From NCBI GenBank assembly GCA_016722505.1, contig JADKJH010000001.1, forward strand, positions 1,240,001 through 1,304,000: a stretch of DNA of 64,000 bases. Reading direction: 5' to 3'. The DNA comes from Holophagaceae bacterium. GTDB lineage: Bacteria > Acidobacteriota > Holophagae > Holophagales > Holophagaceae. The translations under genes were made by a program, and so were the position numbers. Every line of letters starts with the position of its first letter. Positions within the stretch are counted from its first letter, which is position 1. Below are positions 1 to 8,012 of this stretch, piece by piece. The notes beneath the pieces were generated by a model. That model saw only the letters and a program-made list of their open reading frames with translations, had not been told where the DNA came from and did not search any database.

Positions 1-310
1 CCCTGTACGCCTTGATTCTTAACAACAATTCCCGCTCCCCTGGGCCATATGCGTCTTGGCGCATGTAGGTTTTGCCAAGTTGAGTCACATCCCTATCTAA
101 ATGCATCTCTAGAAATTTGGTTGCAAGTGCATCCTGCTTGGACTTGAGAAACTTCAAGTTTTCTAGCGTATAAATGGCTTGCGCAGAGTCGTGCAATCGT
201 TGAATGGTTTCAACCTGACGAAGCCAATACACGGTGGCAAAGCCACCTCCGACTATTAGGCCGAGAAGCCCCGCCAGAATTCCAATCATTGTTGGGTTCT
301 TTGGTTTCAT
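1..310 (-). CDS. Partial small membrane protein, 3' end beyond left edge
   Basis: An open frame begins with ATG at 308-310 and runs off the left edge after 103 codons. A good ribosome binding site (AAGGTG) lies five bases before the ATG. The protein starts with a basic tail (MKPKNP) and one hydrophobic segment at about residues 8-26, followed by a charged soluble part, so it is probably a single-pass membrane protein with its C-terminal part outside the cytoplasm. I do not recognise a family. The intact frame, the ribosome binding site and the clear membrane segment make it likely to be real; function is unknown. Confidence 0.6.
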   Translation of the reverse strand, partial: MKPKNPTMIGILAGLLGLIVGGGFATVYWLRQVETIQRLHDSAQAIYTLENLKFLKSKQDALATKFLEMHLDRDVTQLGKTYMRQDAYGPGERELLLRIKAYR

Positions 311-647
311 GGTGTCACCTTGTTTTTGTTCATTCGTCATCAGCCCTTGCTCTGCATATATACGTTGATGTCAGCCAGAGAGGGTTGGTTTCAGAGAGGT
401 GGCACGAAGTGAACGAGCCGCCTGGGCAACCTCCCATACACAGGTTAAATAAGGCCTGGATCATGTACATGGCCCCGCGTGACCTGGCGCGGCCCTTGCT
501 CACCGACCCAGAGGCGTTGTTCGCCGATTACCCGCCCTGCGTCCAGGCACACGGGGCATTCTCGGTTTGAACCCCGTTCTTGGAAGTCCCCGCACTGAAG
601 CCAGCTTTCATGATGCGCTTCGGAGTATCTACCACCCTTGAGGTTTG
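311..647. other. Intergenic stretch, nothing recognised
   Basis: This stretch separates a leftward partial gene from a rightward hydrolase gene, so it must hold both promoters. The overlapping open frames on both strands look like chance high-GC frames without ribosome binding sites. I see no RNA gene, repeat or convincing promoter. Confidence 0.4.
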
Positions 648-1712
648 ATGATGCTTTCACCCGAACCCCAGCCAACCTCGGTCGCGCGGCCCCAATCCGG
701 CTGGCTGCGGCGATGGACCAAGCGGATTGGCATTGGCGTGATCGGGCTGCTCGTCGCGTTGATTGCAGGCGGTGAAAGCTATCAGTTGCTGGGCCAGCAT
801 CGCGACGCCAGCATGTACCCGGCGCCTGGGAGACTGGTGGATGTAAGCGGGTCTCGGTTGCACCTGTACAGTTCCGGAACCGGTGCGATTCCGGTGGTGC
901 TGGTGGCGGCGAACGGCGGCGGAGTCCTGGATTGGTACAAGGTCCAGCCCCAGTTGGCCAAATTCACGCAAGTGGTCAGCTACGATCGCGCGGGCACGGG
1001 TTGGAGTGAAGTCAGCGCCGAGCCCCGCAGCAGTGCCCGGATTGTCCAGGAGTTGCACACCCTGTTGGCCAAGGCCGGCATCAAGTCGCCGTACGTGTTG
1101 GTGGGGCACTCTCTCGGTGGGTTCCACATGCAGCTTTATGCCATGCGGTATCCGGAAGAAGTGGCGGGTCTGGTGCTGGTGGATTCTTCCCACGCGGATA
1201 TGGCCACCCGCAAGGAGTTTGTGCCGAAAGCCTTCACCATGCCCACGCTGGTCAGGTTGGTTGGATCGCTGGGCGTGGTTCGGCTCCTGAACGGTATGAA
1301 TGACCGGGCCAATCTGCGCACGCCCTCCGAGGCTGGCCCTGGCTTTGTGCCCGAGCTCGAGCATGAAAGCTCGATGATCTATTCCCACACAGGAACCCTG
1401 GTCGCGATGGCGAGGGAGTTCTCCGCCTTGCCGGAAAGCGCAGCCCAGGTTCGCGCTGCAAATCTGCAACTGGGTGATAAGCCGCTGTTCGTCTTGACCC
1501 GAAGCGGGGAGCCGAATCCCTCCCCGGAACGCAGGGCAATTGAAACGATCTGGATGGCGTGGCAGGCGGATCTGGCCAACCGGTCGCACAACGTGAAGCA
1601 TGTGGTTGCGGAGCACTCAGGCCACTTCATCCACCAGGATCAGCCGGATCTGGTAGTGACGGCCATCAAGCAGACGGTGTTGGCGGCGCGGGACAAAACC
1701 AAGCTCAGGTGA
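648..1712 (+). CDS. Membrane-anchored alpha/beta hydrolase
   Basis: A 354-residue protein of the alpha/beta hydrolase fold. A basic N-terminal stretch (WLRRWTKR) is followed by a membrane segment at about residues 28-42, so the enzyme is probably anchored with its catalytic domain outside the cytoplasm. The nucleophile elbow GHSLGG has its serine near residue 155; the strand ending LVLVDSS carries an acidic residue near 180; a late EHSGHF motif near residue 328 supplies the catalytic histidine. The substrate cannot be told from sequence. ATG 648 and ATG 651 are both possible; GAGG at 640-643 precedes them. A decayed DinB gene lies just downstream on the other strand. Confidence 0.85.
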   Translation: MMLSPEPQPTSVARPQSGWLRRWTKRIGIGVIGLLVALIAGGESYQLLGQHRDASMYPAPGRLVDVSGSRLHLYSSGTGAIPVVLVAANGGGVLDWYKVQPQLAKFTQVVSYDRAGTGWSEVSAEPRSSARIVQELHTLLAKAGIKSPYVLVGHSLGGFHMQLYAMRYPEEVAGLVLVDSSHADMATRKEFVPKAFTMPTLVRLVGSLGVVRLLNGMNDRANLRTPSEAGPGFVPELEHESSMIYSHTGTLVAMAREFSALPESAAQVRAANLQLGDKPLFVLTRSGEPNPSPERRAIETIWMAWQADLANRSHNVKHVVAEHSGHFIHQDQPDLVVTAIKQTVLAARDKTKLR

Positions 1713-1714
1713 CA

Positions 1715-2037
1715 TCGGGTGTTTCCATTGCGCTCCGGCAGTTGGCACAGAATGCGGCGATGCTCTGCTGCCAAGCCTACAGCGTGGGCGGAACGGGCGA
1801 CTTGAGCCAGTAAGCGTTGGGCAACTTCGGGGCGCGATGGGCCGGGTCCACACGAAGCTTCAGGATGTCACGTTGAGCGAGACTCAGGTATTCAAGCAGT
1901 TGCCAAGCGGAGAAAGGCGAATTCTGCTGTTCGACACCCTAGAGGCGCGGGGGAAAGCACTTAACCACCGTATCGGAATCCAAGTGGGCATCCAGCCAAC
2001 CGAGCGGCGCCGCAAGTTGTTTTTGGGTGGATGTCAT
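1715..2037 (-). pseudogene. Decayed DinB-family protein remnant
   Basis: Reading leftwards from ATG at 2037, the frame gives a DinB/YfiT-like start (GWLDAHLDSDTVVKCFPPRL), then an in-frame TAG at 1939-1941. The same frame continues with FSAWQLLEYLSLAQRDILKL and PKLPNAYWLKSPVPPTL, which matches the usual DinB pattern WQLLEHLRIAQ...DI...YWP. A second in-frame stop sits at 1777-1779, after which family-like sequence (AWQQSIAAF) continues briefly and then loses frame against the end of the hydrolase gene. Two nonsense codons and a lost C-terminus mark it as a pseudogene. The family call rests on remembered motif spacing. Confidence 0.6.
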
Positions 2038-2087
2038 GCCTGGCGCAGGACGGCAATCGCGCAAGGGATTCAGACCATTGGAGGTGG

Positions 2088-2654
2088 TCAGGTAGGTTCG
2101 ACAGCCGTCGATTCTTCAACGGGGCTTTGGATGGCTGCGGCGGCCGCACTTGATGCATTCAGCCACCCAAGAGCCGCGAGACCATTCCAGATCTGGAATA
2201 GTGCGAAAGCGTGAAAAGCAAGACCGATCCATTCCTGAAATAGCAGCAAGATTGCGGAGTCAATTCCGTAAAGAACCATTCCGGTTATGTAGGTGGCTCT
2301 CGAACCTTTTTTTGCAAAATAGCCAATGACGACAAACACGGCGGCGGCAAGTACGTCGAGGAAGAAACCGAGGACCTTGATCCAGTCGCCGATGCCTGAT
2401 TTTGTTAGTCCGATGGCGAATCCGTCGAACAGTTGGGTGACGCCCAGCCCCGCCAGGAAGGACCAGGTGCCGCCGGACAGACTCACGACAGATGTGATGA
2501 GGGATAGGCCCGCGATCCAGTAGAACCATCCAGCGCCACCCGCATGGGTCTTCTGCTTCTGGATTTTGTTGTGGATGGCGTCGATTTCGGTTTGGGAGAG
2601 CTGGGTATCAGGGCTTGGAGCAACCGGAGCCGCTGGGGTTGTATGCACAGACAT
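2088..2654 (-). CDS. Four-helix integral membrane protein, unknown function
   Basis: A 188-residue protein. ATG 2654 is chosen because AGGA lies five bases upstream; an in-frame TTG at 2672 is less likely. An N-terminal Pro/Ala/Thr-rich tail (about residues 1-40) is followed by four hydrophobic segments at about 41-68, 82-108, 113-130 and 133-160, and an Ala-rich, acidic C-terminus. I recognise no catalytic motif. It stands alone, convergent with the hydrolase and its decayed neighbour. Function unknown. Confidence 0.7.
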   Translation of the reverse strand: MSVHTTPAAPVAPSPDTQLSQTEIDAIHNKIQKQKTHAGGAGWFYWIAGLSLITSVVSLSGGTWSFLAGLGVTQLFDGFAIGLTKSGIGDWIKVLGFFLDVLAAAVFVVIGYFAKKGSRATYITGMVLYGIDSAILLLFQEWIGLAFHAFALFQIWNGLAALGWLNASSAAAAAIQSPVEESTAVEPT

Positions 2655-2815
2655 GGTTGTCCTTGTCGACAATGGACCAATTCGGGGAGGCCTGACGATT
2701 AGAGTCTACAAGCCTAACCGAGTGACGAAAGACCGGAGCCGACAGGGAAGGACATCCCTGAACCCGTGTTGAAGGCGCGACCAGGCAATGATCCCGATGC
2801 TAGCGGGGGCCGCGA

Positions 2816-3073
2816 TCACTCCTCCACTTTTTCCACGACGATGACCATGCGGGTGGCCACCGCAGCGAGCGCGCCCACGGCGGCGAAGATGGGCAACAGG
2901 GCCACGCCGACGAGGCCCCAGGTCAGGGGAATCTCCATGTACACTTTGCCTTCCTCGTTTTTCAGGATGATGCGGCGCACGTTCCCGGCATGGATGAGCT
3001 CTTTCACCTTCTCCAGGACTTTGCCGCCTTCGAGCTTGAATTCTTCAGTGCGTGGGGGTTTGAGGTCGTTCAA
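2816..3073 (-). CDS. DUF4342 domain protein
   Basis: An 85-residue protein with the DUF4342 pattern: EGGKVLEKVKELI, then NVRRIILKNEEG, then EIPLTWG leading into a hydrophobic segment (about residues 52-80). Members usually have a short helical N-terminal part and a single membrane anchor; their biochemical role is not established. The start is taken as TTG 3073 because GGAGG lies six bases before it. A longer frame from TTG 3109 would place that ribosome binding site inside the gene. Confidence 0.75.
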   Translation of the reverse strand: MNDLKPPRTEEFKLEGGKVLEKVKELIHAGNVRRIILKNEEGKVYMEIPLTWGLVGVALLPIFAAVGALAAVATRMVIVVEKVEE

Positions 3074-3245
3074 GGGATCCCTCCGGGATGAAAACGATGC
3101 CTGAGCCAATCAATGGCCCGGCCTGACGATGAAGGCAAACCGGCACGATCGATAACCGGACGAACACGGGCTGGTGGATGCCGTGCGGGGCTGTTTCTGG
3201 GTCGAATGGGGTTGGGCGTCACGTGGCTCCCAGGCCCTTCCATCT

Positions 3246-3398
3246 CTACTGGCCTTGCCATGGGTATTCGCAGTTAAGGCACTTCGGTTTATGCATGTCC
3301 GTGATTGCCATCAAGGTGAAACTGGAAAATGAAAAAGCAAATCCCAACAAAATCAGGAAGAACGGGAATAGAGCACATGCCACCGCCAACAACGGCAT
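3246..3398 (-). CDS. Possible 50-residue membrane protein with CxxC tail
   Basis: A short frame from ATG 3398 gives a protein that is hydrophobic for residues 1-33, followed by a polar tail KPKCLNCEYPWQ with one CxxC pair, like half of a zinc ribbon. It follows the lipoprotein gene at 3539-4174 on the same strand and could be the last gene of that group. There is no clear ribosome binding site and the frame stays open upstream for a further 19 codons, so the start, and even whether it is a gene, are uncertain. Confidence 0.35.
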   Translation of the reverse strand: MPLLAVACALFPFFLILLGFAFSFSSFTLMAITDMHKPKCLNCEYPWQGQ

Positions 3399-3538
3399 GT
3401 TGAGATAAATGATTCCATGCCAGGGAATAAAAATGAGAGGGCTGAAGCTATACAGGCTTTTTGAGAACTTTCAAGCTTCATTGAAATTCGCTCCTGGAAG
3501 AATCAGGGGAACGCCGAATGATGAAAGTTGAATCGGCC

Positions 3539-4174
3539 CTAGGGAATAGGGACGAGTGTGACCTTACCCGCCAGGACCTGAATGAAAACCTGGTCGTTTG
3601 TCAATCGAGCGATGGCCTCAAGCAGGCTGTCACTGAGAGTTTCGTAGTAATTCTCAAGCTTGTAGGAACGGCCGAACCGGATTGCGCGACCCGTCGCTGT
3701 ACCTTGCCAAAGCACCGTATCTCCAGAGCGAATCGACATAAGAATTCGAACGTCGGCTATGTAGGTGTCCCGCTCCAAGACTTTGAATTTTTGGATCGCG
3801 CCGGTAAGGGTGAGCTTTGCCTCTTCGGGTTTTTCGACAATAGAGAGGCCTAAGGATTTGAATGTGTCCTTAAAATGTTCTGTTACGAATTCCGCAACGT
3901 TTGCATTTGTAGTCACTATTCGGGCTTCATTCTTTTCTCTGTTCTCACCAATAATCGTTTTTTCAGGTCTACTATCTGTGAATGGTATAAATGCAATTTT
4001 TATTCCGTCTAATTGCGCTATATTACCACTTGATACACCATACTCTTGGAGAATAGAGGCTGGTTTCCAAATGAGGGGAACCTCCAGCATTTTCTTATCT
4101 GATCCCCACATAGAAAAGCAGGTGAACAATATGGTCGTGGTTGAGGTTTTTCGAAGGATGGTCTTTAGTGTCAT
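3539..4174 (-). CDS. Putative lipoprotein, unknown function
   Basis: A 211-residue protein with a basic N-terminus, a short hydrophobic stretch and a possible lipobox (ILFTC, Cys near residue 19), suggesting a lipoprotein. The mature part has alternating strand/helix character with the segments KIAFIPFTDSRP and KLTLTGAIQKFKV, reminiscent of small outer-membrane-associated lipoproteins such as YajG or LptE-like proteins; this is a weak impression only. GGAG lies five bases before ATG 4174. The gene is AT-richer than the window and is 78 bases downstream of a propeller gene on the same strand, so the two may be co-transcribed. Confidence 0.65.
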   Translation of the reverse strand: MTLKTILRKTSTTTILFTCFSMWGSDKKMLEVPLIWKPASILQEYGVSSGNIAQLDGIKIAFIPFTDSRPEKTIIGENREKNEARIVTTNANVAEFVTEHFKDTFKSLGLSIVEKPEEAKLTLTGAIQKFKVLERDTYIADVRILMSIRSGDTVLWQGTATGRAIRFGRSYKLENYYETLSDSLLEAIARLTNDQVFIQVLAGKVTLVPIP

Positions 4175-4252
4175 ACTCGCTCCAATAAGAATTAAGTTTT
4201 TTTGTTTGTTTAATTTATGGCTTGAAATATTTAATTATTTATGGGTGTCCAA

Positions 4253-5428
4253 TCATTGATATGCTACAACTTTTCCAGAACTAGTCCCAAAAATAATGCC
4301 GTCGCTATTGACGAGTATAGACGTTGCTGGCGAGTCGCACTTCAACCGCCAGATTTCTTTTCCTGTTTGTATGTCAAGGGCAAGCACCATACCCGATCCA
4401 CCCGGCATGGCCACTGGAATAAAAGCGGTGAGGCCAGCAATAGTTGGTTGGTTGGGTACCTCGCCATCAACCTTTATTTTCCATAGTAATTTTGCAATCT
4501 CCACGTTCACGCCATAGACCCATCCAGACTGAGTGCCCACTACGGCGATATTTTCTGAGATGGCGGGTGGCGTGAAATTGCCACCCTTCTCTTCGAATTT
4601 CCAGGTAACTGATCCCTTCTCTTGTTCGAGAGCAACCAGGGAATCTTGAGTCCCAATAAGTACATTTTTATGGAATATTACAGGGAACATGAATCGGCTT
4701 TTTGCAGCAAATACCCATTGGATTGAACCAGTATCAACATCCTGCGCACTCAACCAAGTTGAAGTCTGGTTCAAATTGTAAAATGCACCGGTAGGTCCCG
4801 AACCCCATTTCTGGTGTAAGACATAGAATATACGTGTGCCATCAGTTGCTGGAATACTTGGCATTAGCGGTCCAATTTGTTCAGACCAGACTTCGCCTCC
4901 AGATTTGTTTGATAAAATTGTTTGGGTATTGCCCAGAAAATTGCTACCCACTCTATAAAGCCAGTCTCTATAAATGACTGGGGTGGGTATTTCAACCATG
5001 AATGAGTAATTGTCTTTTAGTTTAATTTTTTGGGTTTGAATATCTACTCCAAAAAATTTTGCGCTCCCACCTGCCAAACCAAAGCGCTTGGTGCCAAAAT
5101 ATAGGATGCCACTCGCGCAAAGTGGGGCTGATACGAGATTCTGCTCAGCCTTATACTGAAACACGGATTTGCCAGAGGAGGGATCTAGGCCTTGGATGAG
5201 GGCCTGTCCATCTTGGGCAACCCACAACTTCCCTTCCGCTAATGAAAGTGGGAGGATGCGGCTATTTCCAACGTAGGTCTCCCACTTCAACCCCTTTGGT
5301 TCACCTGGAGCTGTTGCGCTTGTCACTCCCGTTCTTCCAAGATTCCCGCTGTGCAATGCAAGTGTTGGTTTGGAATCACCAAAGGCGAGCGCTGATGAGA
5401 CCATTATGGCTAGGGTGGCAACATGCAT
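4253..5428 (-). CDS. PQQ-like beta-propeller secreted protein
   Basis: A 391-residue protein with a signal peptide (MHVATLAIMVSSALAFG) and repeated WD40/PQQ-like blades such as LAEGKLWVAQDG, GLDPSSGKSVFQY and ALDIQTGKEIWRL. This places it in the BamB/PQQ-enzyme-like propeller superfamily. There are no obvious PQQ-dependent dehydrogenase residues, so a binding or scaffolding role outside the cytoplasm is more likely than catalysis. ATG 5428 is chosen because GGAGG precedes it by four bases. Base composition is clearly AT-richer than neighbours such as modABC, suggesting acquisition. Confidence 0.75.
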   Translation of the reverse strand: MHVATLAIMVSSALAFGDSKPTLALHSGNLGRTGVTSATAPGEPKGLKWETYVGNSRILPLSLAEGKLWVAQDGQALIQGLDPSSGKSVFQYKAEQNLVSAPLCASGILYFGTKRFGLAGGSAKFFGVDIQTQKIKLKDNYSFMVEIPTPVIYRDWLYRVGSNFLGNTQTILSNKSGGEVWSEQIGPLMPSIPATDGTRIFYVLHQKWGSGPTGAFYNLNQTSTWLSAQDVDTGSIQWVFAAKSRFMFPVIFHKNVLIGTQDSLVALEQEKGSVTWKFEEKGGNFTPPAISENIAVVGTQSGWVYGVNVEIAKLLWKIKVDGEVPNQPTIAGLTAFIPVAMPGGSGMVLALDIQTGKEIWRLKCDSPATSILVNSDGIIFGTSSGKVVAYQ

Positions 5429-5536
5429 AGGGCCTCCAATAAACAATGTTTGTGAATAGGCTTCTTGCTGAACCTTTGGAGGGCGGATCTCCCGGTGGTG
5501 GTGGGACTATAGTTGGCGCACGGGAATACTAAGTCT

Positions 5537-5794
5537 TCATTCTGATTCTTGGTGAATAGAAACCACCGCGTGGAGGATATCTGACTCGCCATCGAGTATG
5601 TAAAGGACTGGATAGCGCTGATCCTTTGCCCATCCGTAGCTGCCGGATAGTTAGACCCGGTGGTTTTGGTCTTTGTTAAGGATAGCGCAGTTGATGACCC
5701 GCGTTTGACCACTTACGACCTGGGCACCCACACTGGCAGTCGCAAAATACAACATCAATAACAATGGTGCAAATTTGCGATAGTTCATTTTCAT
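5537..5794 (-). pseudogene. Truncated esterase (COG2819-like) remnant
   Basis: From ATG 5794 the frame encodes a signal peptide (NYRKFAPLLLMLYFATASVG) and about 25 mature residues, then an in-frame TAA at 5651-5653. The same frame continues with SGSYGWAKDQRYPVLYILDGESD, matching the start of Fes/BesA-like esterases (YPVLYLLDGE), and stops at 5537. The nucleophile and catalytic histidine regions are absent, because the next gene begins about 110 bases later. One nonsense codon plus truncation mark it as a remnant. Confidence 0.55.
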
Positions 5795-5863
5795 CTCAAT
5801 CCTTGAGTAGTTGATGGACACATACTCTTGACCCGGGATTATGCACCCCAAAAAACCAACTCA

Positions 5864-5973
5864 CTACATCACCGGAATCAGATGAATCGCCATGGCCTTG
5901 ATCATGGCGAGGACGGCTCGCCCTCTTTCAGAGCCAGATCTTCGCTGGCCCAGGTGGTGACACGGGTTTCCAG
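5864..5973 (-). repeat. Decayed duplicate of the modC 3' end
   Basis: These 110 bases match the last 111 bases of modC (7902-8012) in the same orientation with about a dozen differences by hand alignment, including one missing base near 5917 that breaks the reading frame. The stop codon and the last residues IHLIPVM are preserved. It lies just downstream of the epoxide hydrolase stop codon, so the two copies bracket the epoxide hydrolase and brnT/brnA. Confidence 0.8.
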
Positions 5974-5990
5974 TGTCACTGCGTGCGAAA

Positions 5991-7133
5991 TCAGATCTCC
6001 GCGAAGAAGGCTGCGATGTCACGGGCAAGGCGCTCGGGCTCCTCTGCGGCGGCGAAGTGCCCGCCGCTTGGCATGGAGGTCCACCGACGAACGTCGTAAA
6101 GCCGCTCCGCCCATTCCCGCGGCGGGCTTCCCTCGGACACATGGTTGTTGTCGAAGTTGGCAAATCCCGCGGGTACCTGCACGCGATCGCCAGGTTGAAT
6201 TCCCGCTCCAGACCACCGGTTGTCGAAATAGTCGCGCATCGAGGGGGTGATGGTCTCCGTGACCCAGTAGAGCGTGAGCATCGTGAGGAGGAAATCCTGC
6301 GAAAAGTGCGCTTCTAGGTCGCCGCCGGAGTCGCTCCACGAGCGCCACTTGTCGAGAATCCAGGCCGCGAGCCCGGCAGGCGAATCGTTCAACGCATAGC
6401 CGAGTGTTTGTGGCCGCGTCGATTGGATGGCGGAATAGCCCCGCTCGACTTCATCCCATTGGCGCACTTGGGCAACGTAATTGCTTTCGGCTTCGGTCAA
6501 TGGCCGCGTCCCTTCGCCTGTTGGCGGCCAGAGTTCCATCGTGGTCAGATGGATGCCGATCACGGGTGCCGGGTTCTCAAGGGCCATGTAGGTGGCGACT
6601 CCTGCACCGAAATCTCCGCCTCCGGCTCCATATCGCTCATAGCCGAGTCCGTGCATGAGCTCATGCCACATCCGTGCGACGGTGCGGTAGTTTGCCTGGG
6701 CCGGCCGTTCCGAGAAGCCATACCCTGGAAGCGAGGGAATGACGAGATCGAAGGCCGGACCGTCGATGCCGTGGGCTTTCGGGTCGGTCAAGAGGGGCAC
6801 CAGCGGCAGGAGTTCGAGAAAGGAGCTGGGCCATCCATGGGTCAGGATCAGAGGGATGCCATTTCCCTCCCTTGCTCGTTCGTGGACGAAGTGAATGTGG
6901 ATCCCGCCAAGCTCAGAGCGAAAGTGCTTGAACGCGTTCAGTCGGCGTTCCTGCGCCCGCCAGTCAAAACCGTCGGCCCAGTAGCCAAGCAGGCGCTTCA
7001 GGTACCCGAGGTCGGTCCCCTGCGCCCAGGCAGCGCCGGGCGCCTGACCAGGCCAGCGGGTGTTAAGGATGCGCGCCCTGAGGTCGGACAGGACTTCATC
7101 TGGAACTTGAATCGTAAAGGGTGTGATCTGCAT
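5991..7133 (-). CDS. Epoxide hydrolase, EHN-type
   Basis: A 380-residue alpha/beta hydrolase with the N-terminal EHN domain (ITPFTIQVPDEVLSDLRARI, then TRWP) typical of microsomal-type epoxide hydrolases. The oxyanion motif HGWPSS is near residue 99, the nucleophile motif GGGDFGAG puts the attacking Asp near 173, the lid carries tyrosines, and the catalytic His is in SGGHFAAAEEP near residue 360. Length fits the family. It hydrolyses epoxides to diols, probably of foreign or secondary-metabolite origin. It follows the BrnTA pair on the same strand and is bracketed by the modC-end duplication, consistent with an acquired cargo gene. Confidence 0.9.
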   Translation of the reverse strand: MQITPFTIQVPDEVLSDLRARILNTRWPGQAPGAAWAQGTDLGYLKRLLGYWADGFDWRAQERRLNAFKHFRSELGGIHIHFVHERAREGNGIPLILTHGWPSSFLELLPLVPLLTDPKAHGIDGPAFDLVIPSLPGYGFSERPAQANYRTVARMWHELMHGLGYERYGAGGGDFGAGVATYMALENPAPVIGIHLTTMELWPPTGEGTRPLTEAESNYVAQVRQWDEVERGYSAIQSTRPQTLGYALNDSPAGLAAWILDKWRSWSDSGGDLEAHFSQDFLLTMLTLYWVTETITPSMRDYFDNRWSGAGIQPGDRVQVPAGFANFDNNHVSEGSPPREWAERLYDVRRWTSMPSGGHFAAAEEPERLARDIAAFFAEI

Positions 7134-7311
7134 CGGCTTGTTCTGCTTACTCAGGAAATTGGATGTGCCATGTTGCTACGTGGGCGCTGCCCTGGACATG
7201 ATCGGCCGTAGACCGCTCGCCTAACGAACAAACCTAACCAGCCCAAACGAGAGCCGACTGTTTAAGGCACGATAGTTATCGAATACCGTTGGGTCCGGGT
7301 TGAACGAGAGG

Positions 7312-7536
7312 TCAGGGCTTGGCTGGCCACGCGATTTTAACCTTTCGGTGCTGAGCAACGCAGTCTCGCAGATAGAGGTTGATGAGGCTCTGGTAGGGAA
7401 CACCTGCTTCCATTGCCATTCCTTTGAAGTAGAGAACCACTTCCTCGGAGAGGCGCATCGTAACTGGCTTCTTGAGCTTCGATGCGTAAGGATTCTTTCG
7501 TGATTTCATTTGAGAGAAATCGTATTCAGCTTTCAT
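7312..7536 (-). CDS. brnA: BrnA-family antitoxin
   Basis: A 74-residue protein with the ribbon-helix-helix pattern of BrnA/CopG antitoxins: KPVTMRLSEEVVLYFKGMAMEAGVPYQ followed by SLINLYLRDCV. It lies two bases after the stop of the brnT-like gene, the standard toxin-first order for this system. Known BrnA proteins bind and neutralise BrnT and repress the shared promoter. The small size, position and motif make the call firm. Confidence 0.88.
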   Translation of the reverse strand: MKAEYDFSQMKSRKNPYASKLKKPVTMRLSEEVVLYFKGMAMEAGVPYQSLINLYLRDCVAQHRKVKIAWPAKP

Positions 7537-7538
7537 GG

Positions 7539-7820
7539 CTATTCACCTCCATAAAATGCGCTTTCAGTCTTGGTGGCCTTGCGCGCGGATATGATTCGAA
7601 TGAGGTTTCCCGACTCTCGTTCGCAGTGACAGACAATAAGAAGTCTGGCGCTGGCGCTCATGCCCAGTAGGATGAATCGCTCTTCAGAAGCCGAATGTTC
7701 ATCGTCATAGAATTGAACTGCGAACTCATCATAGAAGACAGACTGAGCCTCCTCGAAGGAAACTCCGTGCTTCCTCTGGTTCGCGGTCGCTTTGGATGGA
7801 TCCCATTCAAATCGAATCAT
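7539..7820 (-). CDS. brnT: BrnT-family toxin (ribonuclease)
   Basis: A 93-residue protein with the BrnT signature: FEWDPSKATANQRKHGVSFEEAQSVF at the N-terminus, then ERFILLGMS and IRIISARKAT near the end. BrnT toxins are RelE-like ribonucleases that block translation. The gene starts at ATG 7820 without a ribosome binding site; a TTGACC/TACACT promoter lies so close upstream that the message is probably leaderless or nearly so. Confidence 0.9.
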   Translation of the reverse strand: MIRFEWDPSKATANQRKHGVSFEEAQSVFYDEFAVQFYDDEHSASEERFILLGMSASARLLIVCHCERESGNLIRIISARKATKTESAFYGGE

Positions 7821-7826
7821 ACATAC

Positions 7827-7854
7827 AGTGTATTGCTGTTTTTACCCGGGTCAA
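7827..7854 (-). promoter_or_regulatory. Probable brnTA promoter
   Basis: On the minus strand a -35 TTGACC (7849-7854) and a -10 TACACT (7827-7832) are 16 bases apart. Only six bases separate the -10 element from the brnT ATG, so transcription should start at or next to the start codon. The bases around the -10 (ACTGTATGTATGATT) are a plausible place for BrnA to bind, as in autoregulated brnTA loci, but no clear palindrome was found. Confidence 0.5.
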
Positions 7855-7901
7855 GCATGAGCCCAAACCAAGAATTATGTGTTCAGCCTCTGGAAACCCG
7901 C

Positions 7902-8012
7902 CTACATCACCGGAATGAGATGGATCGCCGTGGCCTTGATCATGGCGAGGACGGAGTCGCCTGCTTTCAGGGCCAGATCTTCGCAGGCCCAGGTGGTGAC
8001 GAGAGCTTCCAG
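7902..8012 (-). repeat. modC 3' end, intact copy of direct repeat
   Basis: This is the in-frame copy of the 110-base direct repeat whose decayed partner is at 5864-5973. It encodes the end of the ModC TOBE region and the stop codon. The two copies have the same orientation and are about 1.9 kb apart. Confidence 0.75.
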
